From Phellopilus nigrolimitatus (taxonomy: Eukaryota > Basidiomycota > Agaricomycetes > Hymenochaetales > Hymenochaetaceae), in assembly GCA_021029095.1 (NCBI GenBank), contig JAJOHG010000002.1:372001-436000 (forward strand): a stretch of 64,000 bases of DNA. The letters run 5' to 3'. A program made the translations under genes and the position numbers. Of this stretch, positions 35,308 to 47,248 are shown piece after piece. How positions within the stretch are numbered: the first letter of the stretch is position 1; every line of letters starts with the position of its first letter. The notes below the pieces were generated by a model. It saw nothing but the letters and a program-made list of their open reading frames with translations, did no database searches and was not told the DNA's origin.

Positions 35308-36360
35308 GGACGGGCCGTGCGTTCGACGATTTGCACTCTGAGCTGTTTGCAACGAACGGAACGGATCCCTGCGAGAAGAAGGTGCTCTGTACGAGGGAAA
35401 TACATAGTCGACGATTTGATGTGCGCGCGCGTCCACGTCCACGCCCGCGTGCTGCGGAGTGCGGCATCGGACGGAGGCACTCGCCGACGGCCCGTCAGCG
35501 ACGCTTGCATACGCGTGCGCGCGTGTGTGCGACCGCGCGTGCGCTGTGCTGCATTTTCGGGTGCCGAGCGGTTAGCCGAGGAGCAGAGCACGTGCAGCCC
35601 ATTTTGCGCGGGGAGCACGACATGCCCCATGCGGGGATGCGTGGCGCAGCGCGTGGATCGAAGGGTCGAGTCGGCGCGGACATACGTACGGCCCATAATT
35701 ACGGTCCATACGTGTCCATTTAGTTCATTTTGGTACATACTTAAGTACAGTTTATTGGGTATTTATTCATTCATTTTTGATTCATTTTGAAGGAGAGGCA
35801 GCGCGATTAGATAAGCGATGTGTTTTTTTTTTTTTTGATCAGATGATGGGAGGGTGGGCGGGATTGGATTGTGTGAAGCGAGGGGTCGGGTCGCGCTAGA
35901 ACTGGGCGGGAAACGCGCGAGAACTTGGGAGGGGGGCACGTGCGTGCGTGAGTGTGGATGGATGGAAGGGGGGAGAAGAGAAGGGAAGGGAAGAGAGGTG
36001 CGCAGCAGACAAGGAGGACGAGGACGATCGCGCGTACGCAAGGAGAAGAGACAAAGGCGGTGTGGTTCCGACTCCCAATCAGGCAGTCCCGTCCACGCGG
36101 TAACGCGGTAGCGCGTGGCGGGGGAATCCCATCTCTGTGCCCGCTCTTTCAGTGACTATGAATTTGACACAGAGAGGGAGAGAGGACACGAGGCGTGCAG
36201 AGGCGTGCAGATACATAAACTGTGTGAAATAGATGGGGACAGAGGAGAGAGAAAGAAATAAGCGAGGAAACGAGGAGGGAATGGGCGGTTGGCTGACGTG
36301 AGAAGAGTGTTATTCGAGCACATGGACGCTGGTCGAGATAGGCCGCCGATTTCCGTCGAC

Positions 36361-36411
36361 GTCCTCCTCCTCCTCCCACCATCTCCCTCCCTCTTTCCCC
36401 TTCTCCCTCTG
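36361..36411 (+). promoter_or_regulatory. Pyrimidine-rich tract upstream of kinase gene
   Basis: About 50 bases nearly all C and T, some 240 bp before the kinase ATG. CT-rich blocks just before transcription start are common in filamentous fungi; the assignment is by analogy. Confidence 0.4.
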
Positions 36412-36646
36412 GCAGTCTGGCATCGCAACCAGCCGCATCCCGCTGCTGCATAGCTGCACGCCGCTGTCCGCCTCGCCCCGCCTCCTCCCCCGTCGTCCGC
36501 CTCTCCTTCTCCCGTCTCATTTTCCCATCCGATTCTGGCTTTTGCTCCTGCTACTGTGTAGTCGTGTCGAGTCGTCGGTCGTCGGTCGTCGTTGGCCCCG
36601 CCGCCCAGCCCTCCCCGCTGTCGCCCAGGACGTCCCTCTCTCTTAA

Positions 36647-39600
36647 ATGTTCACGACGTCCCGCCGCCACCCGCTGCCGCTCTCCGCCTCCTCGTCCCAT
36701 CAGCAGCAGCAGCAGCAGCACGGCACGCACGACCCCGCCGTCCTCCCCCAGAGCGCCCCGCCCACGCCCAGCAGCAATGCCCGCCGCCCCGCCACCGCCT
36801 CCGGCCCGCCCCCCGCATACGCCAAGGGCGTCCTGCCCCCGCGCCCCGTGACCGCCAACATCTCCGGCGGCGCCAACGCTGCTACAGCCTCCCCAACCCA
36901 CCTCCCGCACTCCGTCCCCCTCAGCTTCCCCACCCCCACGCCCTCGCCCGCGCCCCTCCCGTCCCCGTCGCCCCTCCACCTCGCCATGCCCGCACACGTC
37001 CACCGCGCCCCGTCCTTCGCGAGCTCTCCGTCCCCGCTCTCGTCCGGCCTGCCCTCCCCGACCCTCCCCCCGCTCCCCCCGTCCCACCTCCAGCAGCGCC
37101 TCCCCTTCCCCCCCGCCGCGTCCCACCCCATCCCCATCGCCGTCGCCTCCCCGCCCGCGCAGCAGCAGCACCACCCCCGCTCGCCCGTCATCAACATCGG
37201 CTCCCCGTCCCCGCACCCCAAGCACGCGCACGACGACTTCGCCTTCCGCCACGCCGCGAACGCCTCGCCGTCGTGCTCGTCCCCGTCGTCCCCGCGCAGC
37301 ACGCGCTCGCGCTCGCGCGGCAGCAGCTCCGCCGCCGCGCACGAGGACGTCCTCGCGCCCGGCGACCGCGTCGGCGCGGGCCTGCGCCTCCAGGGCGAGC
37401 TCCTGCGGCGCGTCGACCTCGCGCGCCCCGCCGGCGCCGACGCTGGCGCCGATCACTCGAAGCCGTGGGAGCGCGACCTGGACGGCATGCTGGGGCTGCG
37501 CGAGCGGCGGGAGCACGAGGAAGACGATAGGGAGAAGGAGCGCGAGGAGGGCAGGGAGCCCGCGCAGGAGTTCGAGGTCGTGCGCCGTCTTGGCGCGGGG
37601 AGCTATGCTGTTGTGTATCTCGTGCGCGAGGTGCTCGACCGCCCGCCGCCTCGGGTTCTCGACGGTCTGGACCGCGACGAGCGTGGAGTGGATGCCGACG
37701 ACATCGACCTGGACAGCCTTGGACATGGGTTCTGGGACGACGACGAGTGCTTTGATGGGAGTTTCTACTACAACGACGACGACGATGACGACGACGACGG
37801 TGGTGGTGGTGGTGCTTTTGATCTGGATCTAGACGGCTTGGACGGGTGCAGGAGAGGCAGGAGGAATGGGAATGCGCGGGATGGGAAGCGTGTGTATTAT
37901 GGACGCGAGTACGCCGTGAAGGTGCTCAGTAAGGCCGGGATGGACGAGGAGGCGCTTGAGGCGCAGTTGGCAGAGGTGCGTCATCTGTTCTTCACCTTCA
38001 CCCTCGGATTATTCATGATGTTTTTACACAGGCAAACATCCACCAGTCCCTTCCCGCGCACCCGAACATCGTCACGCTGCACCGCACGCTCGAGACGCCG
38101 TCCTTCCTGCTGCTCGTGCTCGAGTTCGTGCCCGGCGAGGACCTCTTCTACTTCCTCGAGCAGGCGCGCGACCACTACGAGCCCGAGCCGCCGTCCGCGA
38201 ACGCGAGCCGCCACCTCGCGAACAGGAGCACGACGGACGTGTCCGTGCTCAGCGTGAACACGCTCAACACGACGCGCACCCCGCCCACGCCCAGCCTCCT
38301 CTCGACGCTCAACGAGAAGCAGCTCCTCGGCAAGCGCCGCCTCAAGCTCATCGCGAGCATGTTCGCCCAGGTGCGTTCTCTCGTATAGGTTTCAGCAGAA
38401 AGGACTGACGCGCCGTCGCACATCAGATGTGCGAGGCGGTCGCCGTGTGCCACGACGTCGGGGTGTACCACCGCGACATCAAGCCGGAGAACTTCATCGT
38501 CACGGACGGCTGGGCGGAGGACGAGCGCCGCGTCGTCGTCGTCAAGCTCACGGACTTTGGGCTCAGCACGCGCGACGCGGAGAGCAGCGACATGGACTGC
38601 GGCAGCGCGCCGTACATGAGCTTCGAGTGCCGCAACAACTGCGCGCCGACGTACGCCCCGCGCGCCGCGGACGTCTGGAGCCTCGGCATCGTGCTCGTGA
38701 ACATGTGCGTCCCCTGCTTCTCTCTCTCCCCGCCTTTTTTTTTAGTCAGGTGTACTGACATCCCGCGCCGCCGCCGCGCAACAGGCTGTACCACATCAAC
38801 CCCTGGACGGACACGACGCAGGGCGTCTGCCCGTCGTTCTCCGCGTTCCTCGCCGCGCCGGAGCACTTCTTCCTCCAGCGCTTCGCGGGCATCGCCCCGC
38901 CCGTCGCGGCCTTCCTCGCGCACCGCGTCTTCTGCGTGCTCCCCGCGCACGACCCCGCAGACACCGCGGGCCGCCGCGCCTCCGCGCGCGAGCTCGGCCG
39001 CTGGGTGCGCGACGAGCTCGTGCGCCTCATGGCCTCCGACGCGCCCGTCGGCGTCCCGCCCGCGCTCGCCGAGAAGCCGGCGGCGGCGGCGGCACCAACT
39101 ATCGAAGACGCCGCGCCGCGGCCGCCGCCGCGGCCGGCCTCGCCGACTACTACCGCGGCGGCGTCCTCCGCGCTGCTCGCGCAGTCGCTCGCGCAGGTCC
39201 TCGCGCAGCAGGAGGCCGCGGCCGCGGCGGGCGGCGCGGGCCCGTCGTCCCCCGCGTGGCGCCACCGCCGCGGGCTCTCGAACGCGAGCATCGGCTACTC
39301 GCTGTCGTCCGTGCCGCAGTCGCGCCGCCCCGCGTCGCGCCAGGCGTCGTTCTCCGTCACGGACGCGTCTGCCGCGGCCGCAGCCTCGGCCGCCACCGCC
39401 CGCGTGCATGCGCTCGGGCTCGGGCTGGGGCTCGGGATGCCTGGGAACGCGAGCGCGGCGGGCTCGAGGGCCGCGACGCCCCTGCTGCGCGGGCGTGCGT
39501 TGCCGCGCCTCGGCAGCGCGGGCCCGGTGTCGCGCGCGCCGAGCGGCGGATTTGACCCGCCGCTCCCTGCGCAAGCGCTGTCGGAGCTCCCGACGGTGTT

Positions 39601-39751
39601 TGACGAGGGCGAGGGCGAGCTGTCGATGGCGTCGCTCTCCTCGGCCGCGGCCGCTGCGGGCGGCGCGGCGCTCGGGCTGCAGTTTGGAGGGCAGCGTGGG
39701 CACGGGCATGGTGGTGATGATCTGGACCAGGATGCGGAGCAGGAGCAGGAT

Positions 39752-39782
<31 letters not shown>

Positions 39783-41845
39783 TCGACGACGAACACGAAC
39801 ACGAACACGAGCACGAGCACGAGAACCTGTCGGCCTCGCGCGCGCAGTCGATGGTGCGCCGGCGGAAGCGCGGCGCGCGCCGCGGGAAGGGCGCGATCAT
39901 CCAGCAGCAGCAGCAGGAGATCGCGCGGCTGCAGCAGCAGCAGGACGCGATGGCGCGCCAGCTGCTCGAGCTGCAGCGCCAGCAGCAGACGGTCCTCCGC
40001 CAGCTCCCGCCCGCACAGGCGCCGCCGCAGCGCGAGGAGCAGCACCCGCCGCCGAGTCCCGCCCCGCCAGCCCCCGCACAGACGCCGGCGAAGGCGCAGA
40101 CGCACGGCGCGGACACGCTGGACACGCTCGCGAGCGCGTCCGAGGCGCTCGCGCGCGAGCTGAGCCGCACGAGCCGCGGCGCGGGCTCGGCGAGCCACCG
40201 CGGGTCGTCCATCGCGTCGTCCTCGGGGCTGTCGCTGCCCGCGCCCGCGGCGCCCGCGCGCAAGCCGGCGCCCGCACCCGCGGCGACGACGGTGGCGTTT
40301 AGCTCCGCGTGCGGCGCGACGCCCGGGGCGTTCTTCCCCGTGTCGTTCGCGGCGCGCCCGGCGCCCGTGCGCTCGCAGGCGGCGGCGTACGCGTCGTCGG
40401 TGAAGACGGGCTCGGCGAAGTCGAGCTCGAGCGTGAGCACGGGCGCCGCCGCGGGCGCTGCTGCGGCCGTGCAAGCTGATGCGACGGCTGCGGGTGGGGC
40501 TGGGGCGCCGGCGATTGCGAAGAAGACGTCGAAGTGGAAGCTGAGCTTTGGGAAGAGCGCGAGCGCGAGCCAGGGCCGGGCGCCGCTCCCGGCGCTGCAG
40601 GCCCCGGTGCAGGCGCAGGCGCAGGCGGGGGTGATCGACATCAGCCGGGACAGCGTCGGGGGCGAGCAGACGCAGCAGCAGCAGGCGCTGGAGCCCGCGC
40701 GGGCGGGACAACATGGACATGGACACGGTGCGTCGCTCTCTCCGACCACTGCGGCTAGTGTGGCGAGTGTGCTCAACGGGCTGAACCCTGCACACGACCG
40801 TGCCGCTACAGGCCCGGCTGCCTCCTCTGGACCGGGATCGGGATCGGGGCTCGCGCCGCAGCCGCAGCAGCCGCCGCTGCGCGCCTCCCAGCCTCCGCCG
40901 GCGGACGCGTGGCCGCGTGGGAACAGGGCCGCGCCCGCGACGTGGGCGCCGCCGTCGACGCTCAGCGTGAACAGCATTGGGAACGGGTTCGGGAGCGGCG
41001 TTGGGATCGGGAGCGGCATTGGCAGCAGCGCCAGCAGCGCGAAGCGGAGCGTGTCGCCGAACAGCACGCGCACGGGGCGCACGGCCGGCGGCACGGCGGC
41101 GTCGAGCGCGGCGGGCAGCTGGCGCAACTCGGCGCACTCGACGCTGACGAGCGCGTCGGGGAGCGGGAGCGGGAGCTCTGCGGCGAGCGCGTTCACGCGC
41201 TACAGCAACGGCAGCGTGCGCAGCGTGTCGACGGTCGCGACGAGCGTGTCGGGCGCGAGCGGCAGCTGGCGCACGAATGCGTCGTCTGCGAGCCTCGAGA
41301 AGGGCGCTGCGGCGGAGCGCAAGCCCGGCGCGGGTGTGAAGGTGCCCCCGCCGAACCTCAAATGTGAGTGTTTTTTTTGTTTTTTTTTCTCCTGCTAGGT
41401 GTTTCGCGCGTGTGCTGCGTTACGGGTGGCTGATCTGCGATTCTGCTCGCGTTTAGTGATGACGGGCGTGCCGTGGGCGCTCGACGAGCTGCCGCGCCAG
41501 CCGTACCCGAACCCGTCGGGCGACATGTTCGGCGCGCCGGCGCCGCGGAAGCAGCGCGTGCGCAAGCCGAAGGACCTGCCGACGATCAACGAGCGCCCGA
41601 GCCAGGCCGCCGCCGCCGCCGCGGCCGTGCCGATGCGCTCGCCGCTGTCGCAGCGCGCGGACGCGGGGCGCAGCTCGCCGGAGCTGCTGCACGAGAGCCC
41701 GGGGCTGGGCGACGAGGACGGCGTGGGTGGGAATGGGAACGGGGGCGGCGGTGGCGGCGGCGAGCGCGCGGACGGCACGCCGCGCAAGGTGCAGAAGGGC
41801 CAGATCAACGCGCTCGCGAAGATGCTGTCGGCGCTGCGCCGATGA
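36647..41845 (+). CDS. Ran1/Pat1-like serine/threonine kinase with long disordered tails
   Basis: Protein kinase of the Ran1/Vhs1/Sks1 type, a group tied to the switch between growth, starvation and meiosis. Exons 36647-37975, 38032-38370, 38427-38704, 38785-41363, 41457-41845 give 1637 residues. Residues 1-305 are Pro/Ser/Ala-rich. The glycine loop RRLGAGSYAVVYLV is near 311-324. An acidic insert of about 90 residues (IDLDSLGHGFWDDDE, then an Asp run and a Gly run) parts it from the catalytic Lys425 in EYAVKVL. HRDIKPENF (about 571), TDFGLS (about 597) and CGSAPYMSFEC complete the core, which ends near residue 760. The remaining 850 residues are disordered, with poly-Gln, an EQEQDQEQ run and HEHEHE, plus a conserved-looking end (MTGVPWALDELPRQPYPNPSGDMF). 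DNA is extremely GC-rich. Confidence 0.92.
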
Positions 41846-42793
41846 CCCCAGGGCGTTTGAACGGATCGGGCATGTGTGTGCGTGCGCGTGAGCGTGAGCG
41901 TGAGCGAAGGCGAGGAGATAAAATAATACCGTCCGCTCGGGGAAGCGAGATCGCAGGTTTTTGTTCTTCTTCCTAACCTATTCCCTCTGTTTTTGTCTTT
42001 CCCCTTTTTCTTCCGTATTTATCCACCCCGATGCCCCCCCGCCCCCTGCCGCTGCGCCCGCATGCGGGAGTGCGTGTAATGTGTGTCTGTTACAACACCG
42101 CCCCCTTTTTTATAATCGTCTTTTTTTTCGTGTCGTTTTTCTCGACTCTGCACACACAAAAACCTCGACGTTCCTTCGGACTGGCCTTTTTTTCTTCTTT
42201 CTCTCTTAGTTTGCTGCTAAAATATCTGCACCTCCTCGCTTCGCTTCGCGGAGCCCTCCCGTGCCCGCCCCCGTCCGTCCATTCCCATTTACCACTTCCC
42301 ATTTTCACGCAAGCTCCCCCCATCTACCCATCGGCATTATGCTATTCTGCACTTCGGCTGCGTAATTCTGAGTCCCCCCCTTGGTTCCCCGATCGCCGCC
42401 CGGCGGGTTTTTCTCGGTCCCTCGTATACACGACCCCTGTCTCCCCCCGTCCCCTTCCTTTCCATACCAACCCAACCGAATGAAACCGGCTGCTGCAACA
42501 ACATCGTTTCCACTGTCCGTCTGTCCGTCTGTCTGTCGTACTCTACCAGCAATTGAACCAATCCAATCCAATCAACCAACCAACCAATCAATCAACTCTG
42601 TAGGATCTGTGTCTGTCTTTCCCCCTTTTTTCGTTTCTTTCTCTTTCTCGTTTTTTTCTTCTTTTCTTTTTTCTGCCTGGCACGAAATTATTAGTTACAT
42701 AGGTTAGCTGTCTGCTACGTAGTAGTACGTATTACCCCCCGCCCCGCGTGTGTTTGTTAGTAGACTGGCTGGATGGCCGCATGGCCGCGCGCG

Positions 42794-42814
42794 TTTTTTT
42801 TTTTTTTTTTTTTT
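42794..42814. repeat. 21-base poly-T tract
   Basis: Uninterrupted run of 21 T in the intergenic region. Confidence 0.9.
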
Positions 42815-44931
42815 GGTGTTGGTAATGTAGGCGTAGATGCGGAGCGCGCCGCGTGGACCATATAAGATAAGAGTGTGGTTGTGATGGTTTCTGGTGTGGA
42901 TTTTTTGGGTGTGAACGTGGGTGTGAGTGAGTGAGTGAGCCTCATGAGGTGTTCGCGCTTTGAGCCGTTCTGTGCTCTGTCTTTTTACTTGTTCGGTGTG
43001 GAGGCCGAAATGAACGAATGGATTGCAGCCTTCGTTTGTCCTTTTTTAAAATTAAAAAAAAGGAATCTCGCTCTAGCCAGACGTGTGTGTGCTCGTGCAT
43101 ATCGACATGTGTGTGACCAGAAACGCGACCTCGCCCTGCTGAACCAGTCGCTTGCATATGTAGATAAAGCACGTTCGGGTCGGTCTGGCCGTTCTCTTAT
43201 ATATTTATGAATACATGGCCGTTCGTTTTTGATATTGAAAGTTTTTGCTGCGGGCTGCACAGAAGAGGTGGACACTGGCGACGACTTGATTCTCTGCTTC
43301 AGCTTGTCTGCGACTGGACTTCCTAGCTCCCTCCCCCTCCCTTTACGAAGCACGAGAAAGCTAGTGAATACCACATCTCCATGGGGCGTGGTGCACCGCT
43401 CGCTGCTAGCCACACAACTGCCAGCTCGCGTTGCTGGCGCGCAGGCAAGTGTTCTGCCGGGTTTCCGCGATTTTTTTTTTCGCTTTTGCTGCTTTCCTCG
43501 CTGGGTGCCCCCAGGCTCTGCGCGGCCTGCCGTGCTCAGCTTGTGCACTGATTCTGTGAGATGGCGGAAGGGAAATTGGGCTGTGGCTTCGTCTTTGCAG
43601 GCCTACATACACGCGGCAATACTCGCGGCTAACCCCGGCTGTGGGTCCATCCGCCGATCGCCGGCAGAGAGTTCGGACTTATCCTACCTTATCAGTGCGA
43701 AGGCAGAGAGGACGAGCGACGGGGAGTTTTATTTTATTTTATTTTCCAAACAACCTTTGCGTATTTGCCAGAGTGCAGCCACCATTGATAGGACTCCGCA
43801 ACGTACCTATACTCCGAGTCGTACACGTATTTCTCACGGGTATACTGGAACGGACCGTAATCAATATGTTCCAATACTGACCAGAATTGAGGTCGGTACG
43901 GTACGGTACGTAGCCGTATCAGTATCCCGTAATAGGTGAAATTCAAAATAATTTCTGAGGCTGTTGAATGTTTGCAAGTATCATCACTGCAGCTTTTTTG
44001 ACGGACCAGGTGCTTTGCCACCGCGAGATTATCGTGACTTTGACCGACCTGTATGCGTGTTCTGGCATGACCTCTAAGTGCTGGCACGTACCCGCATTAT
44101 ACGGGACTGTATTCCGACTTCAAGATGCGAGTACGATAGTAATAAGCGTACAGTATCGTGCAGTGTCTCGTATATACATGTACTTTGCGGTGCCCTAGCC
44201 TCCAGCCCGCAAGCCTCCAAGTCGACCAATCTGTCTTAAAGCAGTGTTTCTAGGCGGCCTATATTTGTACATGTTTTTTCATCGCGACACTCTATACCGC
44301 TTACTTGCACAACATCATTATGGACTCGCTAAAGCGCACGGAGCTCCACAGCACGCATGGAATCCATCAGACGAACAGACACTCTCTGTTTGATATTCAA
44401 GCTCATCGCAATACCTCGGGAACTCGCGGCCTTCCGCTACTCGCCGCGTAGGTGCGAGATCGTTATTCAAACCCTAACTGCGGCGTGCCCGGATCCCCTG
44501 CCGTTGGTGCCCGCTTGTGTACGATCTACATTACGAATTCGCATCAGGAAACAAGTTTTCTCGAACGATCTTTTTCTTCTTTGAACATTGAATCGCGAGT
44601 GGCCATAAGTGCGTTAACTCCCGGACGATGCTTGGCCTGACAGGGCACAGGCCGCGCCGACGATGTAAGATCCAACACTGATTTATTTGGGCGTTCAATG
44701 AGGTTACCAAGCGCAACATTTCGGTCGGAGCAAGCGGTTGCCAAGTGTCGAGGCCGACTCGGCCTGCTCGGTCTCATCGTCCATCACGTTCATCACCTGC
44801 TGATCAGCTTTTGTCGGTCCACCAATTTTCTTATGTGTCAAATCTCACGTTACAAGCCGATGCTCCAGGATCGAACGAACATGAAGAAACCGAGATGCCC
44901 TATGCAGGTCTAAAAGTGCCGTCTGCATTAT

Positions 44932-44971
44932 TCAGTTCGCAATTTGCCTGGTCAGTTCGCAATTTGCCTGG
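44932..44971. repeat. Perfect 20-base tandem duplication
   Basis: The unit TCAGTTCGCAATTTGCCTGG occurs twice in a row without change. Confidence 0.95.
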
Positions 44972-45908
44972 TCATCAATATGCCGCATCATCGCCCTTCC
45001 TCCGGTGTTTAGAAAAAATTATGCGGTGATGTAAGTTCACACTAGGTTGTGTCGAATTATTGTTCGACTAGGAGCAATCTGTGTTCCCGACTCGCCTCGT
45101 GAAACAACCGCCAGGACAGGTACCAGGCATTTTCCGCATTCCCAGGCCCCCGGACTTATGCATTTGAAAACGGCGTTTTCTGAACTCTCCTTCAAGCGGG
45201 ACTCTATCATATGCCCTGGATGTATTCTGTAGGCTTCGGGTCCTCGTGTCATGTTTTGCAAATCATTTGTTCGCGCCAATGTCGGCAAAAAAAAATCACA
45301 CCACCACCTCCTCGTCCCGCTCCTCCCTTCTCCTCCATCTCAAACTACGAAATGACTTAAGTCAGCAAGTTCAAATTACATTTTTAATACATACCCTTCG
45401 AGCCTTGGATATTGTGTCTATAATTATGGACTGCTACATATCGTAGCGGATCTTCTAAATTAACTCAATGCTAAATTAGCCTTTTACATGTGTGATCGTC
45501 GAGGGCTCGGGCGATCTTAGGTCAATATTCTGGTGTCCGTCCGCAGTCGCTTCCCTCCCTCGATTATGGGCGCTCATGCGCCACACAACTCGTAATGGAT
45601 GCGCTGATGCCATGCAGGGGCGGCGATCCTGAGACAAAGAGCTCGCCGACGGCCCCCGACACTAACCGCAGTAATGGCAAGTGTCTCTGCTGAGCTAGAT
45701 TCTGGTTTAAGCGCCAGCGTGGTGAGTAATACATCTTGAAATCATGTCGTGTACTTAGTGCGTTTCATGCGTTCTTTTTGTTACTGTCTATCAGCTCAAT
45801 TCGCTAAATGCGAATCCCCGCCTCAAATGCGCAGGTCTGAATGAGCGAAATCAACAAGGCATAACTTCTCGAGAAACCGGCGCGTGCAGTCAGCCACCGG
45901 GTCTAGTA

Positions 45909-45937
45909 CCCCCCCCCCCCCCCCCCCCCCCCCCCAC
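45909..45937. repeat. 29-base poly-C tract
   Basis: Uninterrupted run of 29 C in intergenic DNA; length may be inexact because sequencing through such runs is unreliable. Confidence 0.85.
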
Positions 45938-47248
45938 CTTCTATGCTCCGTTATCCCTCTTAGTAAAGTTTGCTTGTGTCGGCATGGGTGATTACAGATA
46001 TCATTGCAGACTTTTTGTAAGGAATAACAATGTGAATTTCCCTGGTCTCTGTCCGTCTGCTACTGTCCAGGATGATATCGGACCGGTGCTACTTTTCTCT
46101 TGACCCCAGCTTCACCGGGCTTGTTTGGACCGCGGAATACTGACGCCGGGACCGAGTCGGCTCACTTTGATGTGATAGAATCATCCGCCGCCTGGAGTTG
46201 CAGTTGATCTCGGGCGCCTGTGATTTGGACTTGCGTGGTCGTCGTGGCCAGCTCTGGCCCTGACGATTTTCGGGGAGACTGACGGTCGTGTTTGGTGCAG
46301 GGGTGAGTACTTAATAATCACGGCTCCGGCTTGAGTGCTTTGCTCAGTCTTACATCTATGCGTCGATCCAGGCATTGATTGCATCATCCATCTCTTCCCC
46401 CTTGCAGTACTGTCGTCAAGCCAAGATCATAGCCCCCAGGACCCTTTTTAACGTAGTCGTAAGATATCACTTAAATTATAGTCGATTATAGTACCGTCCG
46501 ACATTCGCGCATATCTGCGTCCATCGGCACGTCTATCTGGTGAGAGCGAGCGCTTGTTCAAGGTCGCGGGACATCAGTCCTTCCAATATGTGCATGTAGA
46601 AATCTGTATCAAGAGTCTGTTCTGAAGCCAACTTAGAGATAGAATATCGAAAGACAGTGTGCGTACCTTTACACAACAGAGCTTTTTCGCATTAAACGCT
46701 GGTCCTCAACCCCCTCGACTATCCCCAAAAATGTTTTTAAATTTCGTCGTAGACAAGAAGGTCGCAAACAAGACAGACCCGGTTGGATGACATTTGTCAT
46801 CCGATGATTTATGATCTCGCGCTTAAAAGCTGAGCTCGTACTTAGCGGAATTATTACCAAATATTTAATGATCTACGGAGTGCGATCAATGATGTCTGTA
46901 TGAACTTGTTGATATATAAGGTATCTTTCTGCCCAATTTTGGTAATGATAAATTCAGGTTCACCGCGATGCGCTAGCACTTGAAGCCGACTTTTAATTTA
47001 CTGAAGGCGCATAGATGCTAGCAGATGATAGCATAACAGACTTTTCAATGGATGCTACCAAAGATCATTCGAGGCTAGCCGAGTCTGAGCTAACTGTAGT
47101 TTTTGAAGCACTAAATAGGAAGTTATCACGTGTTCCTCTTCGGCGGCTGCTAAATCACCGCGATCAATTCGGATTCGACGTTGACTTTGGTTCGTACTCA
47201 CAAATTGAAAGCCACTTTACTGTTTTCTTTCTCTTGCTCTTCTTGGAA

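Larger units (their letters stand above)
33803..36646. other. Gene-poor, repeat-rich interval before the kinase gene
   Basis: No supported gene. Long open frames on both strands (for example 34148-35467 minus) are Arg/Thr/His-rich translations of skewed, repetitive DNA and overlap each other. Contains microsatellites, poly-T at 35823-35836 and a purine-rich block at 35940-36060. Confidence 0.55.
41846..47248. other. Long gene-poor interval after the kinase gene
   Basis: No supported gene over 5.4 kb on either strand. The first kilobase is C/T-rich (kinase 3' region). The rest is unique-looking sequence with homopolymers. An in-frame open stretch at 47015-47248 could add 78 residues to Med1 if its start is upstream. 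Confidence 0.5.

Noticed and set aside
34148..35467. A 439-codon open frame on the minus strand, with overlapping plus-strand frames
   Set aside because: Composition follows microsatellites and TCG repeats; no domain, and several frames are open at once.
38423..41137. A 904-codon open frame antisense to the kinase gene
   Set aside because: It is an Arg/Ala-rich shadow of GC-extreme coding DNA. The plus strand there has kinase motifs and correct splice phases.
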